A model generated the notes under the pieces. It had not been told where the DNA came from. It saw nothing but the letters and a program-made list of their open reading frames with translations, and made no database searches. A program made the translations under genes and the position numbers. Positions 49,601 through 62,090 of a stretch of 64,000 nt of DNA are shown piece by piece. The stretch's first letter is position 1. Each line of letters opens with the position of its first letter. The stretch comes from Xestospongia muta (Eukaryota; Porifera; Demospongiae; Haplosclerida; Petrosiidae): the NCBI GenBank assembly GCA_963693285.1, contig OY848922.1:4142923-4206922 (forward strand). The letters run 5' to 3'.

Positions 49601-52600
49601 AATATTTCATCAAGTTAAACAACTGGCCTATTCTCTTGAAGGTTCTTTATTATTTGATGAAGGTAAGTACGCCTCTGTTCAATAATGTGAGGTTGTTCCT
49701 AGTAGTGTTATCTGTCATCCACTCTCTTATGTCTATACCTGTACTACAATAGTCATAGACATTTGCAACAACCTCCTTTGTTTGTGACCTAAGTCTCTTT
49801 CACTTTGGTATCTTCATGAACATGAGGGAAAACTTGTTGTGTTCACATTACATGCATGTGAACAAATAATGAATAAAAGTAAAATTTACTTCAGCGGTAA
49901 TTGCATATAATAGGTGAGGAAATACCCCACCTTACATTCCATGCATAAAACACTTTTTTTTTAATAAGGGGCTCTTCTCAACTTGGACATATTATAAGTA
50001 TTAAAGAATGAGTAATATCTTGATACTTGAGTTGATACTAATGACAATTTTAATTAACATCACGATAGATGACTTAATAAACATGTATAAATAGAAAGCA
50101 AGTTAAACAAAGACAATTATGTTTTGCTATTGTCATCAACAGGACTTGATCTTTATTAATATTTCAATGGTATCTATCATAATATAGTATTTATACTGTG
50201 TATCATATCAGTGAGGTATGTAAATTACACATAGGTACATTTTCAATATGTATATTAAAGACATTTCCTTACTCACTGTAGTCATTGATAAACAGTCACT
50301 TTAGTTATAGTTAATATAACGACCAAAACATTCAAAGATACAATATTTAAGTCATACTAGAGGTTTTAGATAAAATGTAAAATTTAAACAATATACTGTA
50401 CTGATTTCAGTCACCTCTTAATCCTCTGTCATAAGTCTATACAAGTTATTAGTAATACTTACCTATTTGCTCTGTTATAACAAGAAAAAAGAGAGTCTTT
50501 AAAGCGAAAGAGCTGAGCCACTCTCAGAAAGATTTAATTAACAGCCTATTTGAATGTTTTAAATTATTATGACGTCATTAATCATGTTAATTAAGTGTAA
50601 TAAAACTGTAATAACATTTTTTGAGACTCGTAGATAAGAAAATTAAATAACAACAAATATTACGTTGTTTAGAAATTTAGTTATAAGTTTTTAGTTTCTG
50701 GCTACTTCTCCACAGTCTTTTATCTCACCTACATGTAAAATAGTGAAATGATAGACTTAATATAATAACTTCTTACCATATCTTGGTATAATAATACTAT
50801 CATTGATGATATATTTAAAAGTTATTATACATGATGTATGTCACCATAATTATAGATCATATGATCTCAGTACTTTGATTACATCATATAATGTGTTACT
50901 AAATGAATGAATAATTATATATTACAAAATAGATAAGAGGTAAATACATGATTCTTATATAAATATAAAAAGTGAATTAATGGATGAATAGTGTACATTA
51001 AGAAATGGATGAATGGTTGGAGTAGGATGGATGAATTAAAAGTAATTAATGACTTTGATATTGTCAGCTTAAAACAAAACTTGAAGAATTGAGTATTATA
51101 AATAAGTATTAGACAATGTTAACATAACATACTGTGCCATATACCGTATATTATGATGATAATAGGTAGGGTACAAGTGTTGCCAGTTAACAAACTACAC
51201 GTCATATGTCACATCTAATATTCTTATTAACACCATAAGGTGCTGCTGTATAGAAGAATTACCTAGTATAATTGACATAATGACATCATTTATATTAAAG
51301 TATTCCTTATGTTAATAAAAATTATAATATAACATACTGTATAATACAATATAATATAATGGAATTTATTCAGCAAGAGTACAATATTTAAAGTATGGAT
51401 GTAAACCTCATTTTATAGTTACTTACAATATTAAATTATTACTTAACATAGAGACGGCTTGATATAGATATCAGTACCTTAGTACATTGACTCGTTAAGG
51501 ATAAATTAATAATAATAGTTATTATTGTGTTATGACATTATATCTTTCCATTACATTCTAAGGAAATGGATAATTTTGACATAAAATGTTGTTATGTATT
51601 CTCTTAAAATTATTTTGTCTGTAGCATATTATATAACATTGTTATATTTATCATTTAATTCTAGGTAAAGGTCAATGAGTGTATTTGTTAGATTCCTATA
51701 GATGTAGGTTCATATTATTAACTCATTACAATTTGTTTATACTTTCACAATATCCTATCAATTTAAAAGAAAAGGTTTATGGACATATGTACATATCAAT
51801 GTGTGGACTAGTTCTCTCAACTAGATTCATCTCAATAACTTACTATATTAACAATGTTTATATTTTTGAACTTTATTATATGCATCATTTAGTAAAAATG
51901 GTTAAATGCAGGCAATAGTTCTCTTAAGTATGTCCTTTGATATTCACAGCTATAACAAGATATCAGTACTACACACAATAATGAATGTTTGGGTAATAGA
52001 TGTAATGTGCTTTGATTGACGCAACATAATATAACCCATTTGTCATTTTTAAATTATATTTAAATGACAACTGGATCATTTGAAAGGATTTAGTTTTGTC
52101 ATTTGACAGGTTAAACCAGTTTAGTATGTCAATCGACAGTATATACATAAATACTTGTTTCCTTGTGTTTACTTGGATTGACTAAGTTTTGGATCATTAA
52201 TAAGGAATGCAATTAGCATTTATAATTAAATATTCAAAAGACTCCCTCAAGAGTATAGAATTGTTTACACTAGAGTATTCTATTATACTATTATGACCAC
52301 ATATACTAATATCTATATTATATAACTTTGTATTGTATGAGTGAAAATTAACTTAGAGCTATATACAAAACAGGACATGTTTCCTGATAACATAGTCCAA
52401 TTTAAAAGGATCATTATGTTTTTGTGAAGATTACTGCTTATATAAAAATGTAAAGATGTTGTAAATTAAATCAGTAAAAATGCCCTATACTGAGGTAACT
52501 ATAAAATGAATAATATTTTTCTAATATCTTTAATATCATGGAGACAGATTGGTGAGATGTCAGACCAAATACAAATGGTAATCATTTGAAATTTCACAAG

Positions 52601-53424
52601 TCTTTATCCAACTTCGTTAGAGTATTAGTGAAGAATTTAATTTTGTTATTGACAGCTTGATTTACCATCCATGTCAGTAGTTATATGTTACATTAATTAG
52701 AAAGGACACATTTGACAATACCTACGCACATATATATCACTCCAAACATTGTGCAATAGGTACATGTATATACTTAGTACTGATATGAAGTATGGCATGA
52801 CATTTATACTACATGCAAGTAGCTAAGCAACTATATCTCAGTGGCTTTATTCAATCTTTAAGACTTTAATATATTAACATAATACTAACAGAGCCAGTAC
52901 TAAAAGACAGTAAGAGTACAGACTTAAATTAAACCTTTTATTTTGCTATAATAAAGTATATAGTTACATTGTATAGTGCCAGTTTGGTACACATATCACT
53001 AAAGAAGTTCAATGACTCCATAAAGCTAAAAATAATATTAAAATTATTCATTGTGTCAATGTTCTATCATTAAGTTGGTTGGAAAGAGAGGATAGAGATG
53101 TCATTGTTTTAAAGTAGTTTAAACTGTATCATCTTTATACAACAATCTTGTATTTATGATTAGTACTACCTATAAGTCAATAAGTGTATTAGATAGATCT
53201 AAAAATATGTGGATATTATTAACTATTATGGTATACTTATTATTTCACAATATCCTATATAATTAAAAAATTCATGAAATATATGTCACTAACTTATTAT
53301 AATAATTATGCTTCTGTCTCTACAGTATACTATTAAGGTCATTCACTAGATGGGTTAATGCAGACTCTAGTTCTCTCAAGTATGCTCTTTGATATCCACA
53401 GTTATAAGAAAACATCAGCACTAT
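49601..53424. other. AT-rich intergenic DNA
   Basis: No gene recognised. A diverged third copy of the repeat at 53.4 and 54.1 kb is detectable at about 51,960-52,220 (shared TTTTGTCATTTGACAG and TTTTGGATCATTAATAAGGA). Confidence 0.45.
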
Positions 53425-54605
53425 AAATGATGTTTTAATAGATGTAACATATTGTGATACAACTGTCACTCTATAATTACATTTAACTGATCACTGGATG
53501 TTGACAAGAATTTAATTTTGTCATTTGACAGTGTAAACCATTCTCTGGTCAATTAGTTACAATATATACATCAGTACTTGTTTCCTCATTTTATTTAGAA
53601 TAGGGAGGTTTTGGATCATTAATAAGGAATGCAGTAATTAAATTTCCAATCTACAAAATATTCTTATGATTATGTACAGCTGTTAATACAATATTCTAAC
53701 ATACTAACAAGATATGAGTATATATACTAACATCAATAATACACAAATATAAAAGGTGAACATTATAATAAACAACAGCACAAGTTTCCTCATTAAACTC
53801 CACTAATTAATGAGACTGTTTTGTTCTTTGAGAACTAGTCCTTACTGAAATATTGATATTCTGTGAGGTCATTAGAAAGGAAAGCACAGTATAATATTAT
53901 GATCTAACATTCAAGAGCTGATCAATATATCATCATCACTCAATATATTCATATACATGTATGTGAGCTTTACAAGTGTGTATGTGTGTGCTGCATGTAC
54001 TAAAGCAGCTCTTGTAACTCATAGTCTACACTTACATTTAATAAAGCAACACAACATAATAATCAAAAATTTACAAATTTACAAATGATGTTTTAATAGA
54101 TGTAACATATTGTGATACATCTGTCACTTTATAATTACATTTAACTGATCACTGGATCGTTAGCAAGAATTTAATTATGTCATTTGACAGTATAAACCAT
54201 TCTCTGGTCAATTAGTTACAATATATACATCAGTACTTGTTTCCTCATTTTATTTAGAATAGGGAGGTTTTGGATCATTAACAAGGAATGCAGTAATTAA
54301 ATTCCACACTACAAAATATTCCCTTGATTATGTACAGCTGTTAATACAGTATTCTATCATACTAGGAAGACATAAGTACATGTACTAACATTAATAATAT
54401 ACAAATATAAAAGGTGAACATTATAATAAACAACAGCACAAGTTTCCTCATTACACCTCAACTATATAATCAGACTATTATGTTCTTTGAGGTCTAGTCC
54501 TTACAGAAATATTGATATTCTGTGAAGTCATTAGAAAGGAAAGTAGTTGAGGCAATCTATAATATTATGATCTAACATCCATGAGCTGATTAATGATCAC
54601 TCAAT
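53425..54605 (+). repeat. Direct repeat, two ~520-base copies 658 bases apart
   Basis: 53,425-53,945 and 54,083-54,605 align closely (shared GATGTTTTAATAGATGTAAC, AATAGGGAGGTTTTGGATCA and ACAACAGCACAAGTTTCCTC). A related pair of short blocks (AAAGCAACACAACATAATAA) lies at about 54,042 and 54,860. No coding potential is seen. It may be a non-coding transposon or a local segmental duplication. Confidence 0.75.
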
Positions 54606-55637
54606 GTATTCATATACACTGAAAAAAACATTTTGTCATTTTAACTGAAGTATTCATTACCACAGTTTCATAAGTATAATGTAAATCTACTCTAAGTTGT
54701 TACAAAGCCAAAATCAATGTAACTTAATATGTATAAAGTCAACTGCTGCATCTACAACTACATTGCTTTTACACCCATTTTGCTATAGTAATTGATCATG
54801 GCTTCAGTTGAAGCTATAAGCAGATACTATTTTCACTCATAGTCTACACTTACATTTAATAAAGCAACACAACATAATAATCAAAAATTTACTACTTTGT
54901 ACTGTACTTTTTGATACCTGAAATATCAACTACTTCACATCAGTAATAGTCACTCACTCATCCTAGTAAACCAGATGTTACATTATCAGAGTACTATATC
55001 ATCCTAAAGATAATATATAACATGTTAATTATCATTAATAACTGTACATATAATAATGTATATACTATGACAACTCATATAGAATAATATTCTTTATTAA
55101 CATAACACTATTTAATAGTCTCAATAATAGGGACCAGTATAACAACAAAGCAGATACATGTACATGTACATGCATATCTCATTTAAAGGTGAATATCATA
55201 CTTCATACCATACACTTAACTAAACATATATGTACTCTATTATGATATAACTCATAAAGTGTTCACCTTGTCTGACAGTACTTTAGTCACTTTGGTATAG
55301 ATAACAGAAGACATGTTGACATGCAAACAATATCTCATTGGTGTCTGGATACCAAAGACTACTTGGCTTATATTAGATCTAATTATTTCATGGAGTGAAA
55401 GTGGTCAGCTAAAATGTGTGCATGAGAGACAAACTTGACATGGAACACTTAGTCTCTTCTCTTGGGCTTGCTACACGGGAGACTGACATTAGTCACTTTT
55501 GTTACTATATAAAAATATCACTGATAATTATAGAGTTTATGATCATAAGAAATAAACTCACCGTCAAGTACGTGTTCTTCACAATCACATCAATTATCAT
55601 GGAGGTGTGGCTCAATTATAATGATGCCATAGTATAA

Positions 55638-55790
55638 TGGCTGTAAACAATAGTGCAAGAAAACACTCTGGTATCCCTCCTCGAATAAATGCCTTACATA
55701 TCACTCAATTGACAATGGTGTTTACTGCTCAGTACATAGTAACCTTTGTCCTAAACGTTGGTAGTTTAATTTCTTATCAACATGAAAGGT
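55638..55790 (+). CDS. Possible first exon of a membrane protein
   Basis: An ATG at about 55,638 opens a ~50-codon frame (MAVNNSARKHSGIPPRINAL, then a hydrophobic stretch LTMVFTAQYIVTFVLNVGSL, then ISYQHE). It runs into GTAGTT, a usable splice donor, near 55,790. The hydrophobic helix and the donor suggest a first exon encoding a signal anchor or the first membrane span. No partner exon was found before the tandem duplication at 56,347. No family is recognised. Confidence 0.3.
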
Positions 55791-56346
55791 AGTTGTGAAA
55801 TGTATTTTAAACAGTCAGTAAATAGCTATAGTATGGAGAACTCTTTCAACAGTTGAGTAGATGACTATTTAATAATTCACTAAGACAACATCTTGTTTCA
55901 CTGTAAGCGCTAGTCTTTTTTCTTTTAATTAAACTATCATTTGCTAGCTAATTCACAGAGCTTCAAAATTTTATTGCATGGAATGGATCAAATTTATGTC
56001 TAATTCTAGTTTCCCTATTAACACATTTGATTAATCATTGCTATTGAACCAGAAGAGAGAGATGAAAGGTCACATTGACATGTGTTCACAGATCTAATTA
56101 GTAAATATGTAGCTATTTTATTTATGCGACATGTACATACAAGTTAATGTAGTAGTGTCATAGAAAAAGCACTTTCTCAGTACATTTCTTCTAGAAAAAG
56201 ATAAAGTTTGTTACTCATTACCTACTCGTGATGTAATCATTCAAGCTTATGAGTTGATATGATTCTTTTGATTATAGTAAATTTCAATTCTAATTAATCA
56301 GACACTAGAAAAACTCAATGGCAAAGTCACAAAGAGCCTTATAGCA

Positions 56347-58288
56347 TCAATAAATAAAAAAGGACTAAATGATGGAAGGTTAATAACACTATTTCACCTT
56401 TTACTGATGAAAAGGTACATATATAGCGTGGACATGTAATTATCATGTTTGACTGATGCATCTCCTATTACAACCTTCAACCTAATGCAGTATTGTACAA
56501 TAACTTGTAAGTAAATTTTAGTATGCAACCATAAGTAGTATAGATGTTGACTAACTGGTCATTAAAGAGATCTACACAATTTTTATCTAAGACATTCCCA
56601 CAACTATAATAATTGTCATGTCTTAACAATTATGATTGAAATAATAGTACCAATCTTTCAGGCAGAATTTTCTCAGAGCACTGATGTAATAAGTATACAA
56701 GGTAGCTAATAGATAATAAAACTAGTAAATTGTCTCAAGATTAAGGTCATTTTGATATATTTTATTGATGCACTTTTCTTATATAAAATTTTGTGAGTAA
56801 ATAGAACTTTCGTGCTGATAAGGAGTTTTATACTGTGCATTTTAAAAAACCGGTAACTATTCAATTTTCAATGAATCACATTCTTCAATTCATCAACTGA
56901 GGTAAACAGGAGATCAAGTGTGAAAATTTATGCTTTAGTAAAAGACAATGTATAGAATTAAGCATTATTTCTTACTTTATAATTTCATGAATTATAATGT
57001 CAACCACATCCTTATGGAATACAAACCACGACAAAAATAGGCATCGAATTCACGATTATTGAACACTCAAAATTCACGATTTACCACTAATTCACGATTA
57101 TTGAACGCTCAAAATTCACGATTTACCAGTATTTCACGATTATTGCACACTCAAAACTCATGACCCCGATCAGTGTATATTTCCGCCATTTCATATTCTG
57201 AAAATCGATTTCCGCCATTACGCGCCGAAATGATCAGTGTATATTTCCGCCATTTCATATTCTGAAAATCGATTTCCGCCATTACGCGCCGAAATCTTCC
57301 TAAGAAATGAAAATTCAAAAAACCAAAAAACCAATATTTTTTCGATTGAGTTAGGTCAGGGCGGTTGACTATTATCAATAAAATAGGACTTTGTCCTGCT
57401 TGTGTTCCCAATTCGTCTCTCTATCTCTGATCTTTGACACTCTGACGTTAATCGCAGTGAGGTTTGACCCGTTCTTGCATTGTTACTCACTCTCAAGAAT
57501 TGGTCCTACAGGCTCTAACCTGGTAGGTATTTTGTCTCAAAGTTGACTTTTGTCAGTTTGTCTAATACATTATATATATGGTATAAATTACGTCTCTACC
57601 TGTATACCCTTTCTTTCAAATTTTGTATAGTATACCTCTTCATATTTAAAGTATAAGTATATATATATAATCAGGCAAATCAGATTACTATTGTGCAATA
57701 TTATATCTTAACATCAGTTAAATCATGTCGGTGCAATTGATTGATATTGAAGACTTGGTTATGCTGAAAATTGAACAAGAACAATGGACTCACAAAGACT
57801 TGTCAGAGTACTTAAAAAAAAGATTTCCAAACATCAAGGGGCTAGCATACGATCTATTGAGAGGTTTTGCAACTTAAAAAATATTCACAAAACCTCCAGG
57901 CCAACTTATCTTCAGCTAAATAATGCTGTTAGCAGGGCAGTTCATAAGGTGAATTATTTAATCAAGGGATAAGCTTGCAATTGCTTTCTTATATTATGCA
58001 AAGGTTGGACCTGTCTATGGTCGAAAGACAATAACTGGCTTTTTGGCATCGGAAGGAATGCGTGCTTCTGAGGTCCGTGTAGGAAAAGTTTTAAAAGATA
58101 TTACTCCTGTTTATCATCAAGCAAGACGAAAAGACACAGCGAGGAAGTTGAATCCTATTCCATATATAGCTCAATATTTTGGGCAAAAATTACACATCGA
58201 TCAAAATGAGAAGTTAGTCAGATATGGAGTAACTCACATTTGTTGCGTCGATGGATTTAGTAGGAAAATTGTCGGTTTTGCTAGTATG
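56347..58288 (+). repeat. Tandem duplication unit 1 (1,942 bases)
   Basis: Starts TCAATAAATAAAAAAGGACT and ends GCTAGTATG. It is repeated head to tail as 58,289-60,230, and all stretches I compared were identical. It contains the upstream repeats, promoter region and first exons of the integrase-like gene. Confidence 0.95.
57047..57295 (+). repeat. 42-base x2.7 and 64-base x2 tandem repeats (unit 1)
   Basis: AATTCACGATTATTGAAC-type units start at 57,047, 57,089 and about 57,131. GATCAGTGTATATTTCCGCC units start at 57,168 and 57,232. The stretch is notably richer in CG than its surroundings. It lies about 430 bases upstream of the integrase-like start, so it may be a subterminal or promoter array. 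Confidence 0.85.
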
Positions 58289-58380
58289 TCAATAAATAAA
58301 AAAGGACTAAATGATGGAAGGTTAATAACACTATTTCACCTTTTACTGATGAAAAGGTACATATATAGCGTGGACATGTA
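57725..58380 (+). pseudogene. Truncated 5' copy of the integrase-like gene
   Basis: Identical to the first two exons of the gene at 59,667 up to GFASM, and then reads into the duplication junction (SINKKGLNDGRL) to a stop at 58,380. It lacks the second Asp and the Glu of the DDE triad, so it cannot be a working integrase. It arose from the tandem duplication. The promoter region is intact, so it could still be transcribed. Confidence 0.8.
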
Positions 58381-60230
58381 ATTATCATGTTTGACTGATG
58401 CATCTCCTATTACAACCTTCAACCTAATGCAGTATTGTACAATAACTTGTAAGTAAATTTTAGTATGCAACCATAAGTAGTATAGATGTTGACTAACTGG
58501 TCATTAAAGAGATCTACACAATTTTTATCTAAGACATTCCCACAACTATAATAATTGTCATGTCTTAACAATTATGATTGAAATAATAGTACCAATCTTT
58601 CAGGCAGAATTTTCTCAGAGCACTGATGTAATAAGTATACAAGGTAGCTAATAGATAATAAAACTAGTAAATTGTCTCAAGATTAAGGTCATTTTGATAT
58701 ATTTTATTGATGCACTTTTCTTATATAAAATTTTGTGAGTAAATAGAACTTTCGTGCTGATAAGGAGTTTTATACTGTGCATTTTAAAAAACCGGTAACT
58801 ATTCAATTTTCAATGAATCACATTCTTCAATTCATCAACTGAGGTAAACAGGAGATCAAGTGTGAAAATTTATGCTTTAGTAAAAGACAATGTATAGAAT
58901 TAAGCATTATTTCTTACTTTATAATTTCATGAATTATAATGTCAACCACATCCTTATGGAATACAAACCACGACAAAAATAGGCATCGAATTCACGATTA
59001 TTGAACACTCAAAATTCACGATTTACCACTAATTCACGATTATTGAACGCTCAAAATTCACGATTTACCAGTATTTCACGATTATTGCACACTCAAAACT
59101 CATGACCCCGATCAGTGTATATTTCCGCCATTTCATATTCTGAAAATCGATTTCCGCCATTACGCGCCGAAATGATCAGTGTATATTTCCGCCATTTCAT
59201 ATTCTGAAAATCGATTTCCGCCATTACGCGCCGAAATCTTCCTAAGAAATGAAAATTCAAAAAACCAAAAAACCAATATTTTTTCGATTGAGTTAGGTCA
59301 GGGCGGTTGACTATTATCAATAAAATAGGACTTTGTCCTGCTTGTGTTCCCAATTCGTCTCTCTATCTCTGATCTTTGACACTCTGACGTTAATCGCAGT
59401 GAGGTTTGACCCGTTCTTGCATTGTTACTCACTCTCAAGAATTGGTCCTACAGGCTCTAACCTGGTAGGTATTTTGTCTCAAAGTTGACTTTTGTCAGTT
59501 TGTCTAATACATTATATATATGGTATAAATTACGTCTCTACCTGTATACCCTTTCTTTCAAATTTTGTATAGTATACCTCTTCATATTTAAAGTATAAGT
59601 ATATATATATAATCAGGCAAATCAGATTACTATTGTGCAATATTATATCTTAACATCAGTTAAATCATGTCGGTGCAATTGATTGATATTGAAGACTTGG
59701 TTATGCTGAAAATTGAACAAGAACAATGGACTCACAAAGACTTGTCAGAGTACTTAAAAAAAAGATTTCCAAACATCAAGGGGCTAGCATACGATCTATT
59801 GAGAGGTTTTGCAACTTAAAAAATATTCACAAAACCTCCAGGCCAACTTATCTTCAGCTAAATAATGCTGTTAGCAGGGCAGTTCATAAGGTGAATTATT
59901 TAATCAAGGGATAAGCTTGCAATTGCTTTCTTATATTATGCAAAGGTTGGACCTGTCTATGGTCGAAAGACAATAACTGGCTTTTTGGCATCGGAAGGAA
60001 TGCGTGCTTCTGAGGTCCGTGTAGGAAAAGTTTTAAAAGATATTACTCCTGTTTATCATCAAGCAAGACGAAAAGACACAGCGAGGAAGTTGAATCCTAT
60101 TCCATATATAGCTCAATATTTTGGGCAAAAATTACACATCGATCAAAATGAGAAGTTAGTCAGATATGGAGTAACTCACATTTGTTGCGTCGATGGATTT
60201 AGTAGGAAAATTGTCGGTTTTGCTAGTATG
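58289..60230 (+). repeat. Tandem duplication unit 2 (1,942 bases)
   Basis: Head-to-tail copy of the preceding unit. Its right edge continues into the rest of the integrase-like gene, so the gene read from this unit is the complete one. Confidence 0.95.
58989..59237 (+). repeat. 42-base and 64-base tandem repeats (unit 2)
   Basis: The same array as at 57,047-57,295, carried by the second duplication unit and lying upstream of the complete integrase-like gene. Confidence 0.85.
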
Positions 60231-61345
60231 CCTTTAAAGAACAACTTGGAGATCTATGAACATGTCTTTAGGTAAGATCACAAGAAAATGCCATATAAGA
60301 TTGGCAGGATGATTTGGTAAATTTGCCAATTACTTGAAGACATACATGTAATCATGCATGCATGTATGAAAAGTGATAAATCAATCTTCAATCCACCAAA
60401 AAGTACTTACAAAATTTACTTCTAAATAACCTATTACTATACAGTAAACTTTCTATATTGAAATACATCAAATGCCTTATAGACATTCAGATGAAAGCAT
60501 TGCATGCATTAAGTGATATAATGCATGTGATATAGCTAGTTATAGGACCTTATAGGAATCATCATATCAGGTTTCTTTTTATGTAGACCTCTGCTATTGA
60601 ATTTTGGTATTTGGGATCAAGTGCGTGTTGATAAGGGAAAGGAATGGTATCTTTTGTTGTTTATTCAAGAAAAACTCAGCCACATCAGATATGACAAAGG
60701 GAAAGCTCCACACTTACAGACACCTTCAACGATGGTAAGTTGCATGCAATCAAGTAAATTTCTTATAATCTACTCTTAATTGCAGAATCATGTGGTTGAG
60801 AGAATGTGGGAAGAATTTAATTCAAGGGTAAATTATCCCATCAAGCAATGTTTAACAGAAATGGAGAATGACCATGTAATAGATATGGTTAATGACACAC
60901 ATAAATTTTGTGTGTCTTGGGTAACTATTAGAGTTGCAAATGTTGGGACAACAATTGTTATAAAATCTTGGAATAATCATCGTATTCCGAGTAAGTTTCA
61001 CAACATGTATCTTAGTTGATTTGTCTTACAGAAAAGGGTATACCTGACATACTTATGAAGAAAAAGAATCACATGGTTCCTGTTATGCCCACTCTGATTC
61101 CAGTAGTCAGTGACGCTGTTCGAGAATATGAGGCTCTGGGTGGCTCACTAACAAGATCCAGTTCTTTTGGTATTGATCCTTTGGAATCAAGTCCTGTTCT
61201 AAAGGAGAGAAGGCAAGAGCTATTTCATTCACAATATCCACAGTTTGACCCTGTATTTTACAGCTGTGTTAATGATAAAAGTCATATCTTTCGCAAATGT
61301 GTGCTATACTTCATTTACATAACAGAATATCTTTCACAATATTAG
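59667..61345 (+). CDS. Integrase-like (rve, DDE) protein, transposon-derived
   Basis: Exons about 59667-59890, 59946-60271, 60587-60734, 60786-60990 and 61032-61345, with GT/AG borders and matching phases. The N-terminus has an HTH-like segment (EQWTHKDLSEYLKKRFPN, then ASIRSIERFC). The core carries KLHIDQNEKL and CCVDGFSRKIVGF (first Asp), WDQVRVDKGKEW (second Asp) and NHVVERMWEEFN (Glu), so a complete DDE triad is visible. A tail follows with SWNNHRIP and FGIDPL. Within exon 1 one base is missing in a G run near 59,780, so the frame closes only if a G is added. That is either a real frameshift or a sequencing error, and it is shared by both duplicated copies. It resembles integrase-core proteins spread through invertebrate and fish genomes. 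The element family is not certain. Confidence 0.7.
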
Positions 61346-62090
61346 CATGATGTTTTCTTGCTGTAATTGTCTGTTGAAGTTCAAAGTTCATTAATAAGAA
61401 CCCGAGTTATTTTACGCAAGCGCAGTTAGTACACGTTGCCACGTTCCTGCTATCTTCCGATTACATGGTATCAGACTTGATCTCACCTACTTTGATCTTT
61501 TTTGACTCATCAAGGCTATCTCACATCGTCTGGGCAGTATATTGTGAGCCAAAACACATTTCACTCAATAAACTATCCTGGTGTTTCTCTCTAAGTTGAC
61601 TGTTATTATAATACGTCGTCATCGGTTGGTCTCGATCGAAAACTGTTCGATTTGGATTAAAACGTGTCTGTAAACTCTCTTGTGAGTTAATCTAACAAGC
61701 TTAAACTTAGTCTCAGGCAGGATCAAGTTGTAATATTATAGTCAGTTTATCTAATTGTTAGCTAGTGTTAGCCCCCCATAAGGGACCATTGACCTAATTT
61801 TGGCATTTTGGTATAACCAACAGACTAGCGACTGTATCTCTCTCCAGTTGAGTTTTGACAGTCCAATTGTCACAAGACTTAGCCAATCTAGTTTGCCCTG
61901 CTTTTGTGGTGTAATGTAATTTATTGTTTCTCGATATAGTCAACTCACTGGTACTCTTTCTCTCCCTGTCAGTTTGTCTAGGAACACCCTAGTTTGACCA
62001 GTGCTGTCTTTCTCTCTGGAGTTGTATGCCATTGATCCACCTTGCTTTGGTGTACATTCTCTATCATTTTGTTGTTTGTCCACTCCAAGA
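61346..62090 (+). promoter_or_regulatory. 5' region of the RING-like gene
   Basis: No coding sequence is seen. It is pyrimidine-rich, with repeated short blocks such as TCTCTC followed by AGTTGAC/AGTTTG. Similar blocks (TCTCTCTATCTCTG, AAAGTTGACTTTTGTCAG) precede the integrase-like gene, which suggests a related promoter or 5' UTR. Confidence 0.35.

Noticed and set aside
55416..55637. 73-codon plus-strand open frame
   Set aside because: No recognisable motif; it ends just before the better exon candidate at 55,638 and has no supporting splice context.
57151..57411. Minus-strand open frames at 57,151-57,411 and 59,093-59,353
   Set aside because: They are translations of the 64-base tandem repeat and leader and duplicate each other exactly; no domain is present.
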